DNA of 64,000 nucleotides, taken from positions 202,802,001 through 202,866,000 of the forward strand of contig JBITNC010000001.1 of assembly GCA_050084985.1 (NCBI GenBank), in the 5' to 3' direction. The notes beneath the pieces were generated by a model, which was not told the origin of the DNA, did no database searches, and was given only the letters and a program-made list of their open reading frames with translations. This document shows, in pieces, positions 23,391 through 36,500 of this stretch; position 1 is the first letter of the stretch, and each line of letters begins with the position of its first letter. The translations under genes and the position numbers were made by a program. The stretch comes from Nageia nagi. Taxonomy: Eukaryota; Pinophyta.

Positions 23391-24850
23391 TTCAAAGATG
23401 ATATACATAGATTCAATTTGAAAATATTCAAGGAAGAATAACAAATTTGTAGATGCTATGGCTAATTATTCTTCATTAACAGTTATATCAGTTGAATATG
23501 AGGAAACTATTATTAAAATCAACAACATTATATATTTTTCATTTATGGATGATGATGATTACCAAGGGTTATTCAAGAAAGAGCCAGTCATATGTGTTAT
23601 TCTTCCATTACACGAATGGTATGATGACATCTACAACGACCTAAAGCAAGGAAAGAATTTGGATTCATATTAGTATAATTTCCTCAAATGAAGGCTGAAA
23701 TACATGGCTACAAGGTATGTCATCATTGGTGATATTATTTACAAAAGATCATTTTATGGTACTTTACTTAGGTGAGTAAACAAAATTGAAGCAAATAAAC
23801 CTATGGAATGAGTACATGGTAGTATAAATAGGGGATAATTCAATGGTAAAGACATATTTCATAAACTTTTAATACTAGGATATTATTCACCATATATGGG
23901 AAAGGATTACATTTTACATGTTTAAAAATATGAAAAATACGAAACACATGCTATCTTGAGACAAGTTCCTTCAATTGAATTAGTCACAATGAGATATCCT
24001 TAGCCTTTTGCTATTTGGGCTTTGGGTTTAATTGGAGTTATCAATCCCTAATATAGTTAGGGATACAAATTAATTTTAGTTACTATTTAATATTTTACAA
24101 AATGGATAAAATATGTACTATTGAGATCATATAAAGGTCCTCAAATTATGAAATTCATGATTGAAAACATTATAGCAAGATTTGGTGTCTCATCTCATGT
24201 AATCATGAACAATGGAAATAATTTCAAAAGCAAACAAGTAAGAGAATTTTGCAAGAGATTAAAAATAAATCAAAGATTTTAATCAACATTTATCCATAAG
24301 GAAATTAATAAGCAGAAGTAACCAACAAAATCCTTATCAACTTTTTTTGCAAAACAGTTAAGCAAATGCATAGAGATTGACATTCACAACTTATATATGC
24401 ATTATGGGCATACCAAAGAAGCATAAGATTAGCTACAAGTTGCACACCATTTTCATTAGTTTGTTAAGATGAGGTATTCCTACCATTGGAATTAGAAATA
24501 CCATCATTGATTGGGAAGAGCAATAAAAAGTAAGATTGAGGCAACTAGAAGGATTAGATGAAAAATAAATCCATGCCTTATAACATCTCATAGCTTATTA
24601 GAGAAGAGCCAAGAAAGCATACAAAAAGAAGATTATAATAAGAGAATTCTAAGTGGATGATATATTGCTTAAGGAGAATCATCATAAAGCATAGGCTAAA
24701 ATACAAGACAAAGGCAAGTTTGAAATAAATTAGATAGGTCCATACATTATCAAAATAAAATATCCAAATAATATATATAGGCTAGCAATAGTTGATGGTA
24801 ACCAATGCAAAGCTTCTCAATCCCTTTCATGCATAAGGGAAGCTTATTAG
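23390..24850 (+). pseudogene. Gypsy RNase H end and integrase
   Basis: The open stretch 23458-23673 (MANYSSLTVISVEYEETIIK...) is the usual linker after the second RNase H. It is followed by the integrase N-terminal region (RYVIIGDIIYKRSFYGTLLR, then a HAILRQV segment), the core (YFTKWIKYVLLRSYKGPQIM, about 24095-24155, and FGVSSHVIMNNGNNFKSKQV, about 24181-24240) and a C-terminal tail near 24800. The first catalytic Asp position is a stop codon (before YFTKW) and the second is Asn (AAC at 24208-24210), so the enzyme is dead even apart from the many stops. Confidence 0.8.
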
Positions 24851-26368
24851 ACATACTTTAATAGTTATATTTTAATTAGTCATTAGTTCAAAGGTTGTGT
24901 ATTAGGATCCTAGCTCCATTATCCTTCTATTAATCCACCACCCATCCTAGCTTCATGTATAGATTATTCTCATATAACGTAGCATCTGCACTATCATTCT
25001 TCCTACATTTAAAAAAATTATAAATCACATGAATCAAGGGTCACATTTAGATCAGATAGGATATGTGGTAACATCAGATCAAGGTCAATCAGTTTTTATA
25101 TACATATAATTAACATAGGATAAGTCATTTGTATAGGTGATGCCTTAGGTAATTTAGCTTAGATCTAAAACATCACATATAAATCATATCTCTTAGGACA
25201 ACTATACCTCACTCTAGAATAATTTCATAAATAAAAAATGTAATGAGGCTCAACACCCATGCTACCTTGCATGCTCGTGCTAACATAAGCATCCATACTA
25301 GCATTCTTGCAACAAATCATATAGTTCCTCAAAGGTAAGTACAAGTATTGTTGCTTATTAGACTCATACCTTCACATACATGTTTGTAATTGAATTCTAC
25401 CATGATTAGTCATTTACTTGATAAATCATATCCTTATTTGATGGATGTTAAATAACCATCACTATTTTATGATCACTTGGTTGGGACTAAAACAATAATT
25501 TTCTTGGGCTATCTTTATGATTGGGACTAAATCAATCATCAAACTAATGATCATATTATCATTGGTAATATAATCATGCATGGTTGGGAAATAAACCAAT
25601 CATCATAGAGTCACCTTTATTGGTTAGGTATAAATTAGCCACTACCTTTAAATCACATCTAAGAATAGGGAATGTACCTCATGATGATGAATGACATATC
25701 TCTTAGAGTTATGTTTGTTGGTTGGATCTCAACTAACCTCCATTAGCATCTTTGAGTCACCTTTTTTGGTTAGGTATACACTATCCATCACTATGATAGT
25801 TTTTTATGATTCATATATTGCATCTAGGAATGGGGCATGTACCTCTTGATGATGTTGACATGTATGGTTCAGATTGTATGTGTTCCATCTAAGAATGGGG
25901 CATGTACCCCATGACAATGTTGACACACCTTTATCATGATCTTGTATATATGTATCTAAGAATAAAATATTAAATATTTATGTATTTGGTTTCTTAAGAT
26001 AATGTATGCATATCATATAAATTTCATCCTTACTCCATTATTGCTATATCATTTGCGATGAAATGTTATGATGTTTGCTCTTATTATCAATGCTATATCT
26101 TTTATGAGTTATCAATCACATAATTCTTTGAAGTTTGGTGTTTTGTTTCTCATAATTTCAAGTTATTCTTTGCTCTTGATTGATTCTAATTCATGCAAGC
26201 CATTACATTGCATAACAAAGGCAAAGAGGGGGCAATATACATCATCATTCCTTAATGATTCAAACAGTTCTATAGCTAAACTAAGGAAGTATCAAAATTT
26301 TCATCTCTTTACCTTTAATTATTTTGCAAGCATAATATCATTTCAAGATTTAATTTCATTATACTTAC
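24851..26368 (+). other. Non-coding 3' region of the gypsy element
   Basis: About 1.5 kb between integrase and the polypurine tract with no coding similarity. It contains a decayed microrepeat at 25250-25315 (words like CCCATGCTA and CATGCTCGTGCTAA) and three spaced copies of a phrase near ATCTAAGAATGGGGCATGTA (about 25655, 25825, 25888). A long 3' untranslated stretch is common in Tat/Ogre elements. Confidence 0.55.
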
Positions 26369-26381
26369 AAAGAGGGGCATC
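26369..26381 (+). promoter_or_regulatory. Polypurine tract of the gypsy element
   Basis: AAAGAGGGGCATC directly precedes the TG of the LTR at 26382. The same GGGGCATC ending is seen at the PPT of the PMD-carrying element. Confidence 0.82.
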
Positions 26382-27221
26382 TGTTTACACCTAAAATTGG
26401 TCCCTTTAGCATGGTCCCATTTAGCTACAACTTTACATATATGTTTAATCATACTTTATCATACTTTTATCATATTTTACCTTATTATCACATATTTATC
26501 AAGTTGTATTCTTATTTTTATGTTAGGTACACCAGAACATCTTCAAATTTCATACAAGGGATCAAATGGTGCTATCACACTAGATGTAAATGTAAGTATC
26601 TCTAACTTTGGGAAATCATATCAAGATTACATCTCAAGAATTAGTACCCTACACTTGGGTGTTTTTAAATATCATCTATTGAGAATAAAATATTATTATC
26701 ACTCAAGAAAATATTTTTCATCCATATTCATGATTATATGCTTGGTTTGACTTGTCGACATATCTATTGTCATCGATACTTATTGGTGGATCTCATTCTA
26801 CAAGAATGCTAGTGCCCATGCTAAAGTGCACACCCATGCTAGAGTGCATGCTCATGCTGAGTTCTTAGAACCTAGCACCTGCATTGGGATTATTTCTACT
26901 ATTGTACATGGGATTCACAAATCGAGGTCACCTCTCCTCAATAATTTCATCCTACATAAACTCAGATTTGACATAGGTAAGGACACACATGTATTTATCT
27001 TACACTTGATTCCATCTCTTTAGTGTGTGCATTCATTTTATATCTTAACATTAATGCAATTCATGGTTCTATTATTACACTGCTATATTCTTCATTTCCT
27101 ATTATATATGTGTATTTATTTAAGTTAATTAGCTTATATAATACATACTTAAACATTTATGTGTATTTAGTTCATTTAGTATACACCCAAGATATATTTA
27201 GGTAGAGCAAAGGAACCAACA
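26382..27221 (+). repeat. 3' LTR of the interrupted gypsy element
   Basis: Begins TGTTTACACCTAAAATTGG and ends near GGAACCAACA, about 840 bp. It is clearly related along its length to the LTR at 54111-54912 (for example GTAAGTATCTCTAAC and TTTGACTTGTC in both). Open frames here (26397-26750 and others) are chance. Confidence 0.78.
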
Positions 27222-27289
27222 TATTTTTGATATATGCCTATGATATATGTGCAAATTTGGGTGGAGGATAGCCTTATCCTTTTCTAATA

Positions 27290-29600
27290 TGTAGTTATGC
27301 ATGTTTGGAGGTTTTTTTTTGGGATTTCTTATGAAACATGAAGTTTTTATAGCTTATAAGTCCAATAAATTTGAATATTGTGAATAAAATTATGCTACAC
27401 ATGACTTAGAATTGGTTTCTATTATTCATGCTTTAAAAATGTAGCATTAATATTTTCTAGGTAGGAATTTTAAACGTGATTTAGATCATCAAAGTTTGCA
27501 ATATTGTTCACTCAAGAAAATTTGAATGCAATGAAAAGAAGATGAATGAAATTTCTATATGAATATTATTTTGAAATAAAATATATTAAGGGAAAAGATA
27601 ATAAAGTAGTTGATACATTAAATAGGAGAAAGCATTTAGCATCAATATCCTACTTTAAAAATGATGTCATGGATAGAATCAAAACTTTTTAGTTAGAAGA
27701 TGATTTTTGTATAAAATAAAAAATATAATCAGAAACAAAATAGATCCTAAAATTTAGTTTTCTAATGATAGACTATTACTTTTCGAAAATAGATTAGCGT
27801 TTCCTAAAATTGGGAATTTTTGAAAAATGATAATATATGAAGCCCATCATACACCATATTCTGCTCATCTTGGGAGTAATATGATGAGAGAAGATATTAT
27901 AACATGATACTTTTGGCCTAAGATGAAAAATGACATAGTTGAGTATGTCAATAAGTGTTGGTCACATCAAAATGTTAAGTCTATCCTCATGATGTACCCA
28001 GTATGAAATGGCAAGTAATTAGCATGTAATTTATTATCAATTTACCAATGACTTGAAACGAGAAGAACCTCCTATACCCAAGATCAATCTTGAAGTATCC
28101 TATTCTTTATCACAATAGAATTCACACTAAGAGAATACAAACACACTCTCATTAATCCATAAAGTAACACAAGAAAGTATAGTGGTTCCTCTCAAGGTGA
28201 GAGTACTTCACTTTGAAACTAGAACTCTATCACTTCACAACAATTACAAAGCTCTCTCACAATCTATCCTCATACAACCAAGAGAATAATTTTTCCTCTT
28301 ACAAATGTTGGGAATTCATGAGAGGATCCACCTATTTATAGCACCAAACTCCCTCATGGGTTCACCCTTTTACCCAAGGTATAATCTCAAAATCCAATGA
28401 ATAAGTATGCCCCATTTTAACCAAGGGACAAACTTCTCCTTCAAGTGGATGAGAGGTACAACAAGTTGTACTTATTTAATTTCCTAAATACTAAAAGGTA
28501 TATATAAAAACTTTTAATTATTTAGGTAAATTAATCTAAGTGAATTATAAATTAGATACCTACTAGTGCATTACAAATTATAAAAAAAGTAGGTATTATC
28601 ATGATGTAAATTTTTTTGTTATATATAAACTCATAAAGGTTGCACATTTTATACTAGGAAATATAATATATGATATGTATGTTGTAGAAAATAAATTTAT
28701 GAAAGAAATATTTATGCTACATGGTTTTCCACAAACCATCATATCAAATAGAGATAGTAAATTCACTTTTGAATTTCAAAAGGATTTACATGAGGTAGTA
28801 GGTACTAAGCTAAATTTTAGTTCAACTAATCATTCATAAATTAATGGATAAATTGAAAGGGTTAATCATGTACTTGAGGATATGTTATGCATGGTTTTCA
28901 TAGACCATCCAACACAATGGGAAGATTATTTGTATCTTATGGAATTTGCTTATAATAATGAGTATCATTCTTCATTGGAAATGTCTCCTTTTAAAGATCT
29001 TTATTGAAAAAAATACAAAGTTCCCATTTCTTGTGATAATTTAGAAGATATAATTGTCATTAAATATGGATTACTTGCTAAAATTTAAAGTTAGTTGTTT
29101 AAAATTAGAAAAAGGTTAAAAGAACCAACAAATAAGCAAAAATTATATATATATATGAAAAGAAATCTAAGAGAATTTAACATGAATGATATGATTTTTT
29201 TACATGTTAAACTAAGAAAGAGTTCCATTAAAATATATAAATTGGTTTCAAGATTTGTAGGACCCTTTACAATTTTAGAAAAGATTAGTCATGTAGTATA
29301 CAAAATTGAACTAACACCCAATTTGTCAAAAAACCATAATGTGTTTCATGTATCACTATTAAAAAGGATGTTGCAAATCCTTACTCATGTATGGGATATG
29401 GGTAAATTTTATATGATAGACCCCACATAAATATAGGTTAAGCCAATACGAGTGCTGGAAAATCAAACTAAAGGCTTCATAAAAGAAATATTGAACAATG
29501 TAGTGTTCAATGGTATATGTATTCTAAAAATAATTCCACTTGGGAAGTCTTAGAAATGATGAAATAACAATTTCCTCTACTATTTAAAAACTAATTACAA
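27290..29600 (+). pseudogene. Chromovirus-like RNase H, integrase and chromodomain
   Basis: A decayed Ty3/gypsy pol tail. The RNase H part has YATHDLELVSIIHALK (about 27395). The integrase zinc region (HHTPYSAHLG... KCWSHQNVK) is at 27840-27980. The core resumes at 28600 with FVIYKLIKVAHFI, HGFPQTIISNRDSKFTFEF and IERVNHVLEDML. The open stretch 29095-29430 covers the C-terminal part (FVGPFTILEKISHVVYKIEL, NHNVFHVSLLKRM). Near 29510-29590, QWYMYSKNNSTWEVLEMM looks like a chromodomain, which would place it among the chromoviruses. The first catalytic Asp is Tyr and the second is Asn (28747-28749). The upstream RT is missing, cut off where the gypsy 3' LTR ends. Confidence 0.78.
28053..28585 (-). 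mobile_element. Solo-LTR-like insertion in the chromovirus integrase
   Basis: The integrase reading is interrupted just after the segment that reads QVISM, stop, FIINLPMT (to about 28052) and resumes at about 28586. The roughly 530 bp between has no coding similarity. On the minus strand it has a TATA box (TATAAATAGG, about 28333-28342) followed by a leader-like stretch, as in a plant LTR read antisense to the host element. I could not define TG...CA ends or a target-site duplication, so solo LTR is inference. Confidence 0.5.
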
Positions 29601-32027
29601 ACACAAAAGCTTGTATTTGGTCTTATTTGGGGAGTATCCCATGGCCCACCCCAAAAATTGAAGTCTCAATACTTCTAATACTGAAGATATGATATACATA
29701 TGGATCTAATTATTTTGTAATGGTTATGTTTGCTATGTTGATTTTTTGTGAATTATATCTATGATGGATAGTTTTTATATGATGCATATATGTTGGCTAT
29801 ATTATTGGATACATAGATGTTGTTGATAGTATATGATTTACAACATATGCTTTGATGGAATCATGTCTAACATTGGTAAAATGCATTGAAAATTATCTAC
29901 ATGGATGGTATTCTATATCTCTTCATACTTTATCTTACATAATATGGATTTACCTACTTCATATCACATGAGTTTATGTTTTAAGATATATTTGCATAAT
30001 ATTTAAGTTAATCATACTTGCATGAAATAAAAATGGAATATAAAACTTGTGAGTTTGAACAATTATATCATTAAAATACTTTATAATGATGGGATTATAA
30101 ATTCATATTGGAAATTATCATGTATATTTTTCATAAAAATCATTATACATAATGATTTCTAGTCATACCATCATACTAGCATGGATAAAAATGTTGATCC
30201 ATTTTATAATTTGCATTTATAAAATAAGAACTATTATTCTTATAGGTATTCATAAAATATATAATTTTATGGAATAGTAGTAGAATAAATTTAAAATATT
30301 TAAATAAGTCCTAAAAATATAAGAAACCTAGACCTAAGGATTTAGTTGACCTAAATACTCTAAAAAGCCAAATATTCGCTAATATACCTAAAATAACCTA
30401 AATACTAAATTAAACTCTAAAAACCTAGAGCTAAAACTAAAAGGGACCTAACCTAATATTCTAAATAAATAAGTGATAATATCTAAAGTCTAACACCCAA
30501 GTGATTAATACCTAATCCTAAACCTAATGTGTAGAGGTGGGAAAGGGATAGACACCTAGGTAGTGGCATTTTTATGCATGGTGAAGTCAGACCAATGGAG
30601 ATGGTGATTATTTTAATGTATCATCACTTAGGATTTCTATGGATCTAAAATATTCAATCCATAATGTTCTATAGGTTTCTATTGAGCATTGATCTTCTAC
30701 CATGTAGCATGAATAAAGGGATTGGATTCTCAAGTTCTATGCTAGAATACATTACAACATAAGGATTTTGACCACCCCTTGATATTATCCATGCTACTAT
30801 GTTGGATGGTTGAGATCTTAGAATACAAAGTCTTCATTTTGGGTTATGATCTCTTTAAAATCATTTCATAGCATGGTTTTAGGGTCATTTCATAGTGTTC
30901 TCATGGTTAAATATTGTTAAAATTTCAAAAGGAAACCTTAGAGGGAAATTGGTTGGTAGAGAATGAATCTAATGTGTGATAATAAAGATTGGTGGTGAAG
31001 ATAGGTTGGATTCTAAGAATTTAAACACCATTAATGGTCATGAATACACTATGCCTTCATATTGGAGATTTCATTATGACTTTAGGGTAAAATTCCTTAC
31101 CTACAATCTTCATAATATAAGTATCATGGTGTTTGCATTTAATTCAATTAGATTTGCAATCTAGGGTAAGTTAATTTCTATTGGTTTTCATTTCAATATG
31201 GTAGAATGACTTATAAATAAGGTATTTTTGGTTTAAATTTGACAACATGGGAGAAGGGGTCACCATTGGTAGGTGACTATGAGTTCAAAGTTATGTTAGA
31301 GCTTAGTTAAGTAATTTTTTAACCCACCCACTTGTAGGAATGCAATTTAAAAACTATTATTGTAGTTATGTTAGCTATTAAAGAATATTATTGTGATATT
31401 TTTGTTAAAAAACTAGATATGAATTTATAGTATTTTGTTTTGAAATCTACTATAAATTCATTTACAAATTTAGGTATTGTTACAAATTTTTGTAGGATAA
31501 AAAAACCTAATAGGATAATGAGTTCCCTTCCTATAGTAATTTTTATTGTATGTAGTGGTAACTCAAATGGTAGTATTATGGAAATTTGGTTGTAGATTAA
31601 AAACCTAATTATAGTTGTTTGAAATTCATAATAATGGTTAAATAAAACACCATGGTTATATGAAAAAATTTGTAGGGAATTTTGGGAAAACCTAGTTAGG
31701 AGGTTGTAAAACCCAAACCCATATAAAAGGATTTATTGGCATAAAAAAAGAGTGATGAATATAAACATATTGTTTGAGGTAAACTAAAGGTTACATGTTA
31801 AACCCTAAACCTAAATCTTGTTTGATACTAGTTTTAAATGGAGTAAATAGTTATAAGGATGTAAAAATATGCTATGTAACAAGATAACAATAGTAAAAAC
31901 TAATGGTATTTATAAACTATTTTTGTAGGTCATTTGATTCGTTTGGAAACTTAAGAGATTACTTGAATAGATTTAATAAATCTATAAACTAATCTTAAAA
32001 TGAAAAATATTAAATTGATAAACTGAA
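29601..32027. other. Non-coding stretch
   Basis: No coding similarity. At 30305-30535 the plus strand is rich in CCTAAA/CCTAA words without a fixed period. Nothing else stands out. Confidence 0.45.
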
Positions 32028-32212
32028 CTGGATCATACATAGATAACATGATGCATTGGAATGAATCAATTATGTTGAAATGTTTAAAGGTTGTATGTTG
32101 CATTTTGCATGTTTGAGAATGTGAAGTTAATGTATTCTTTTTCTATAACAATTTTTATTAAAATATGGAATGGAGCTAATATGTGCACTGTACTACTTCT
32201 CTTCATGAAGGC

Positions 32213-32214
<2 letters not shown>

Positions 32215-32248
<34 letters not shown>
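32215..32248. repeat. (TA)n microsatellite in duplication copy 1
   Basis: An uninterrupted TA run of about 34 bases. Confidence 0.97.
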
Positions 32249-32250
<2 letters not shown>

Positions 32251-32881
32251 TTGGTGCTAATGGGAGCATTACGTATGCATTTTTTTCATCTTACATATAG
32301 TTTGGGACTAATGTGAGCATAAAGGGAATATGTTACATACTATGCATAACATTAAAAAAATGTATTTTATAATTTATAAAAGCATATGGTTACATTTCAT
32401 CATTTACCAACTAGAGTTCAATCATCATATTTTGCATACACCTCTAAGTAGAGGTGGAATGAGTTTCTTATAGTTGCATACTCATGGTATTTTTTGTAGA
32501 GTATTGTTTGGAGCTTGGTGGAGGTAGATAAAGTAATGAATGATAATTTCCTTATCCCATAATTATGAGGCAACCTTATTTCCATGCTGAAAGAAGCTCT
32601 CATCCTTAATCGATCCTAAACACTAATTTTTTAGATTTATAGATATATTGTTTAATTTTTGATTTGATTTTTAATTGTTTAAAATGGATCATACATTGAT
32701 AATATGATGCATTGGTGTGACCTAGTTATGTTGAAATGTTTATAGGTTGTATGTTACATTTTTCATGTTTGAGAATGTGAAATGAATGTATTCTTTCTTT
32801 GTAACAAGTTTTGTTAAAATATGACATAGAACCAATATGTGCATTGTACTAGTCATCTTCATGAAGGTAACAAACACAAAG

Positions 32882-32968
<87 letters not shown>

Positions 32969-32992
32969 ACACACACACACACACACACAAAC

Positions 32993-33043
<51 letters not shown>

Positions 33044-33049
33044 CCACAA

Positions 33050-33131
<82 letters not shown>

Positions 33132-33200
33132 CACACAACACTACACACACATACACACACACACATACACACACATACACACATACATACACACACATAC
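32882..33200. repeat. (CA)n microsatellite in duplication copy 2
   Basis: About 310 bases of nearly pure CA with a few interruptions (such as AACAACAC near 32990, CATCCACAAACATAC near 33040 and ATAC units at the 3' end). Long open frames read through it on both strands as poly(Thr-His) or poly(Cys-Val), a result of the repeat rather than genes. Confidence 0.98.
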
Positions 33201-33500
33201 ACATTATATGATTCTCAAAATCATATGGCTACATTATATGATTTACCAAGTAGGGTTAATCATCATATTTTGGATACACCTCTAAGTAGAGGTAGGATGA
33301 GTTTCATATAGTTATTATTTGTGGAGTATTATTTGGAGCTTGGGAGATAAGTGAAGTAATGAATGATAATTGCCTTATCCCATGGTTGGGAAGAAACCTT
33401 GTTTCCATGGTTAAAGAAGCTCTCATCCTTAATCAATCCTAAAAGTTAATTTTTAGCTTCATATATATATTGTTTAATTTTTTATTTGATTTTTATGTAT

Positions 33501-36500
33501 GAAAGTCTAAAAGGTTATTTGTTGAATAGGCCATTGAACTAGCTTTGTAGGTTCAACTTGAAATGAATAATTTTATTGTACCATTATGGGAAATCTCTTA
33601 TAGGATGTTAACCTATACCAAGACAATATTAATGGCTACCTCTTTGAATTTTGATGGCCATGCAAACCAACTAATAGTTGAAAAAGAATTTTTATGTGTT
33701 GAGATAATGATTATTCCTTATTTAGATTTGATTATTAATTTTTAATATCAATTTGAGAAATATTTGTAGCAATATAAGTATATTTTTATAATAATGACTC
33801 TATACAGATTTACAAACCTATATGAGGTGGATACATAGTTAGTATGAATAATATAATTTTGTATAGTGGAAACATTATTAAGATTAATTTATAAGGTCAT
33901 AAAAAATGGTGTATAGATACTTTGAACAAACTAGATAATTTAAACATCTTGAGTAAGTAAATATCATACTAATCTTAATACATGCATAGGATTATCATGT
34001 CATATCCACTGTTCCTAGATTTCATTGGTGGAAATGAACATGGGCCCAATCTTGGTCTTTATGAGCTCATTCATCACTATATGATGAAGAAGAGAATTAA
34101 TTAATTCTTGGAATTATGAAAAATAATGATTCATATTACGTGAATTGAATGACCTAGGATTCATATTATCTAAATCTCATGCATTCATAGGATGATTGTA
34201 GTATTTGGTATGGGTGTATGTGTTATTGATATGGTTGGTTTTGAAGTGAATGGAATAAAAATATGCATGTATTGATCAAGTAGTGTGAGGTTCTTGATAG
34301 CTATAGTGATACACTCAATTTATTATCATGTGGCAAACATTGCCACCATAGACATATATCCACCATTGATGTTGGATGGATTTATTTTGAGAGGGATCAT
34401 TTGATGTACTATAGCTCCATAGTGGTTTGTTTGCTAGTTTCATATCCTACATCGAGGGTGTTAGGGATTTAATTCATATCATAGGATATTTTTATAACTC
34501 TAAAAGTAGTGGTGTTCAATGCATGATGGCTTAGTTCGATTAATGCTCAAACTCATAGGAGGCTTGCAAGATTCAGGCTACTATCTCATCATGATAGTTT
34601 TTGGTTATTTATGTTGAGTACCATGGTTTGAAGGGCCAAAAACCCTCATAATGAAGATGGATCCATTTAATGAACTAATAAATTTTCTAGGAAGCAATGA
34701 TCTTTAATTGGAAGATATGTGTGGATTTTTTATCATTAAATTTGTTAGAATCTTGTAATTTTTTAGTAACTTGCTTTCGACCCATGGATTCCTAGGGTTG
34801 GACACAAATATATATATATATATAGGTCTTTTCTTGATGTTTGATCATGTTTGAGTTATGGAAGGAAACATTGAAGCAATATAGAATCTATACTTAGAAT
34901 TTGTTGAGTATGTTTATCCCTTCTTTGCATTATTTCTCATAAAAAGTTGTATGGTATTAGAAATAAGGAACAAATTTATGATAGCATCGTATTCAATTTT
35001 ACATTCATGGTTTTATACAATTAGAATTTATTTCCTTCCTTTGTAAAATTGTACCTAGGGTTTCTAAATTGTGTTAACTATAATAAATAATAGTAAATGG
35101 TTGTATACTCCAATGGTTCCATGAAATGATGTCATATTATTGTTACTCAATTTGTATATGGACTTATAAATTCATTAGGAGGTAAATGAAATATTCAATA
35201 TTTTGTAATGATATTTGAATAAACCTATGGTTTGAATTTGTAAGAACATTTTTTATCCATTTGTAATTAGGTGTAGACCCCTCAAAATTGCATATTTATC
35301 ATAATAAAATGATTTATATGAATTTATGACATATTTGGTACTATATCATTATCATGTCAATCTCAAATTTATTGCAAGCTTGTAAAAAGTAAATTTGGAA
35401 AATTTTTAGCATTTTTAAATTTAAAACTATAAACTTTTGATTGGCTAATTGGATGATTGATACTGTAATTAGACAATTGATCCTATCTATCAAATTACAA
35501 AAAGAGATTTTAGCATCAATTATCACTTATTTTAATATTTTTCACTTTTAGAAAATAATCAAACAAGTTTGAGCTTTGACATAAAGACTTTTGATCACTC
35601 TTATGGATAATTATTTAGGGTTTCAAGTTGGATCTTGTAAATTCATCTTCAAACCTTGAGATCTCACCTTACCTTGTGGTAGCTTCAGGTATTCTTATCT
35701 AATTATTATATTATTTTTGAGCTAATATTTTTTGCATGGTATTTTATAAATTTAGGTAATTTATATCATATATTGAATCATAATTGAAGACAATTCTATC
35801 CTCCATTAGTCATATATTTGTTTATTTATATATTATGTGCATATATGCACAAAATATTGGCTAATTATCATTTAGGTTAGTTTCACTTAGGGTTTTGTGT
35901 AATGCTTTATATACCAATTTGTTTAATTGCTTATATCATAGCATAATTATATCATTTATCATCTTGGGTATTATTAATTATACCTAGAAAACTTTGAGAT
36001 CACTTTCTTGAGTTAATTATTGTTTAAATTTGATTTATCTTAGGGTTTTGAGATAATCTTTGTAATTGCATCTTTATCTATCTTTTTCCATATTCCTTTT
36101 TTTAATTAGCATAATATTATATTAAATCATTATGGGTCTCATAGATCCTTCATATTTTGTAATTAGATTACTTCATTGGAATTTTGATAGGTAGTTTACA
36201 ATATATTTTGCATCTCTTTTCAATATATCAAACTTTGTCACTTCTTTATTAATCTTTATTGGTTATAGAATCATATCTTATAATAAATATACTAGATCTA
36301 AGAATTTATCATAACATTATATTATATATTATATGTATATAGGAATTGTTGTTATATCTATTACCCTTGTGACTAAGGATGAGGGGGTCTCATTGCGTTG
36401 TTAAGATAGGGTTTTACCCTACTAGCTTGGATATAAGGTTTTAAAGAGTTGGAGTTAGAGATTCCCCCTTTAATATCATTTATTTTGCAAGGTTCTATAC

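Larger units (their letters stand above)
12811..27221 (+). mobile_element. Interrupted Tat/Ogre-like Ty3/gypsy element
   Basis: The domain order on the plus strand is protease (12818-12940), RT and RNase H (14110-15430), a second RNase H-like domain (15489-15869), then, after about 7.5 kb of inserted DNA, the end of that domain and integrase (23390-24850), a long non-coding 3' region, PPT and 3' LTR (26382-27221). An extra RNase H between the RT-linked RNase H and integrase is the hallmark of the Tat/Ogre lineage. The 5' LTR and gag are not recognisable. All domains are broken by stops and frameshifts. Confidence 0.75.
32028..33500. repeat. Tandem duplication, two diverged copies
   Basis: Copy 1 (about 32028-32684) and copy 2 (about 32685-33500) share both ends and several blocks, for example GGATCATACAT...GATGCATTGG at the start, CTTCATGAAGG before the microsatellite, CACCTCTAAGTAGAGGT, GAAGCTCTCATCCTTAATC and ATATTGTTTAATTTTT at the end. 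At the matching internal place copy 1 has a TA run and copy 2 a CA run. No coding potential is supported. Confidence 0.85.

Noticed and set aside
26068-27205. Cluster of plus-strand open frames of 60-117 codons
   Set aside because: They lie in the gypsy 3' region and LTR, are rich in Ile, Tyr, Ser and Leu as expected from AT-rich DNA, and have no motif.
32740-33285. Long open frames of poly(Thr-His) and poly(Cys-Val)
   Set aside because: They read through the CA microsatellite in several frames on both strands; the repeat itself has no stop codons. No start context or domain supports a gene.
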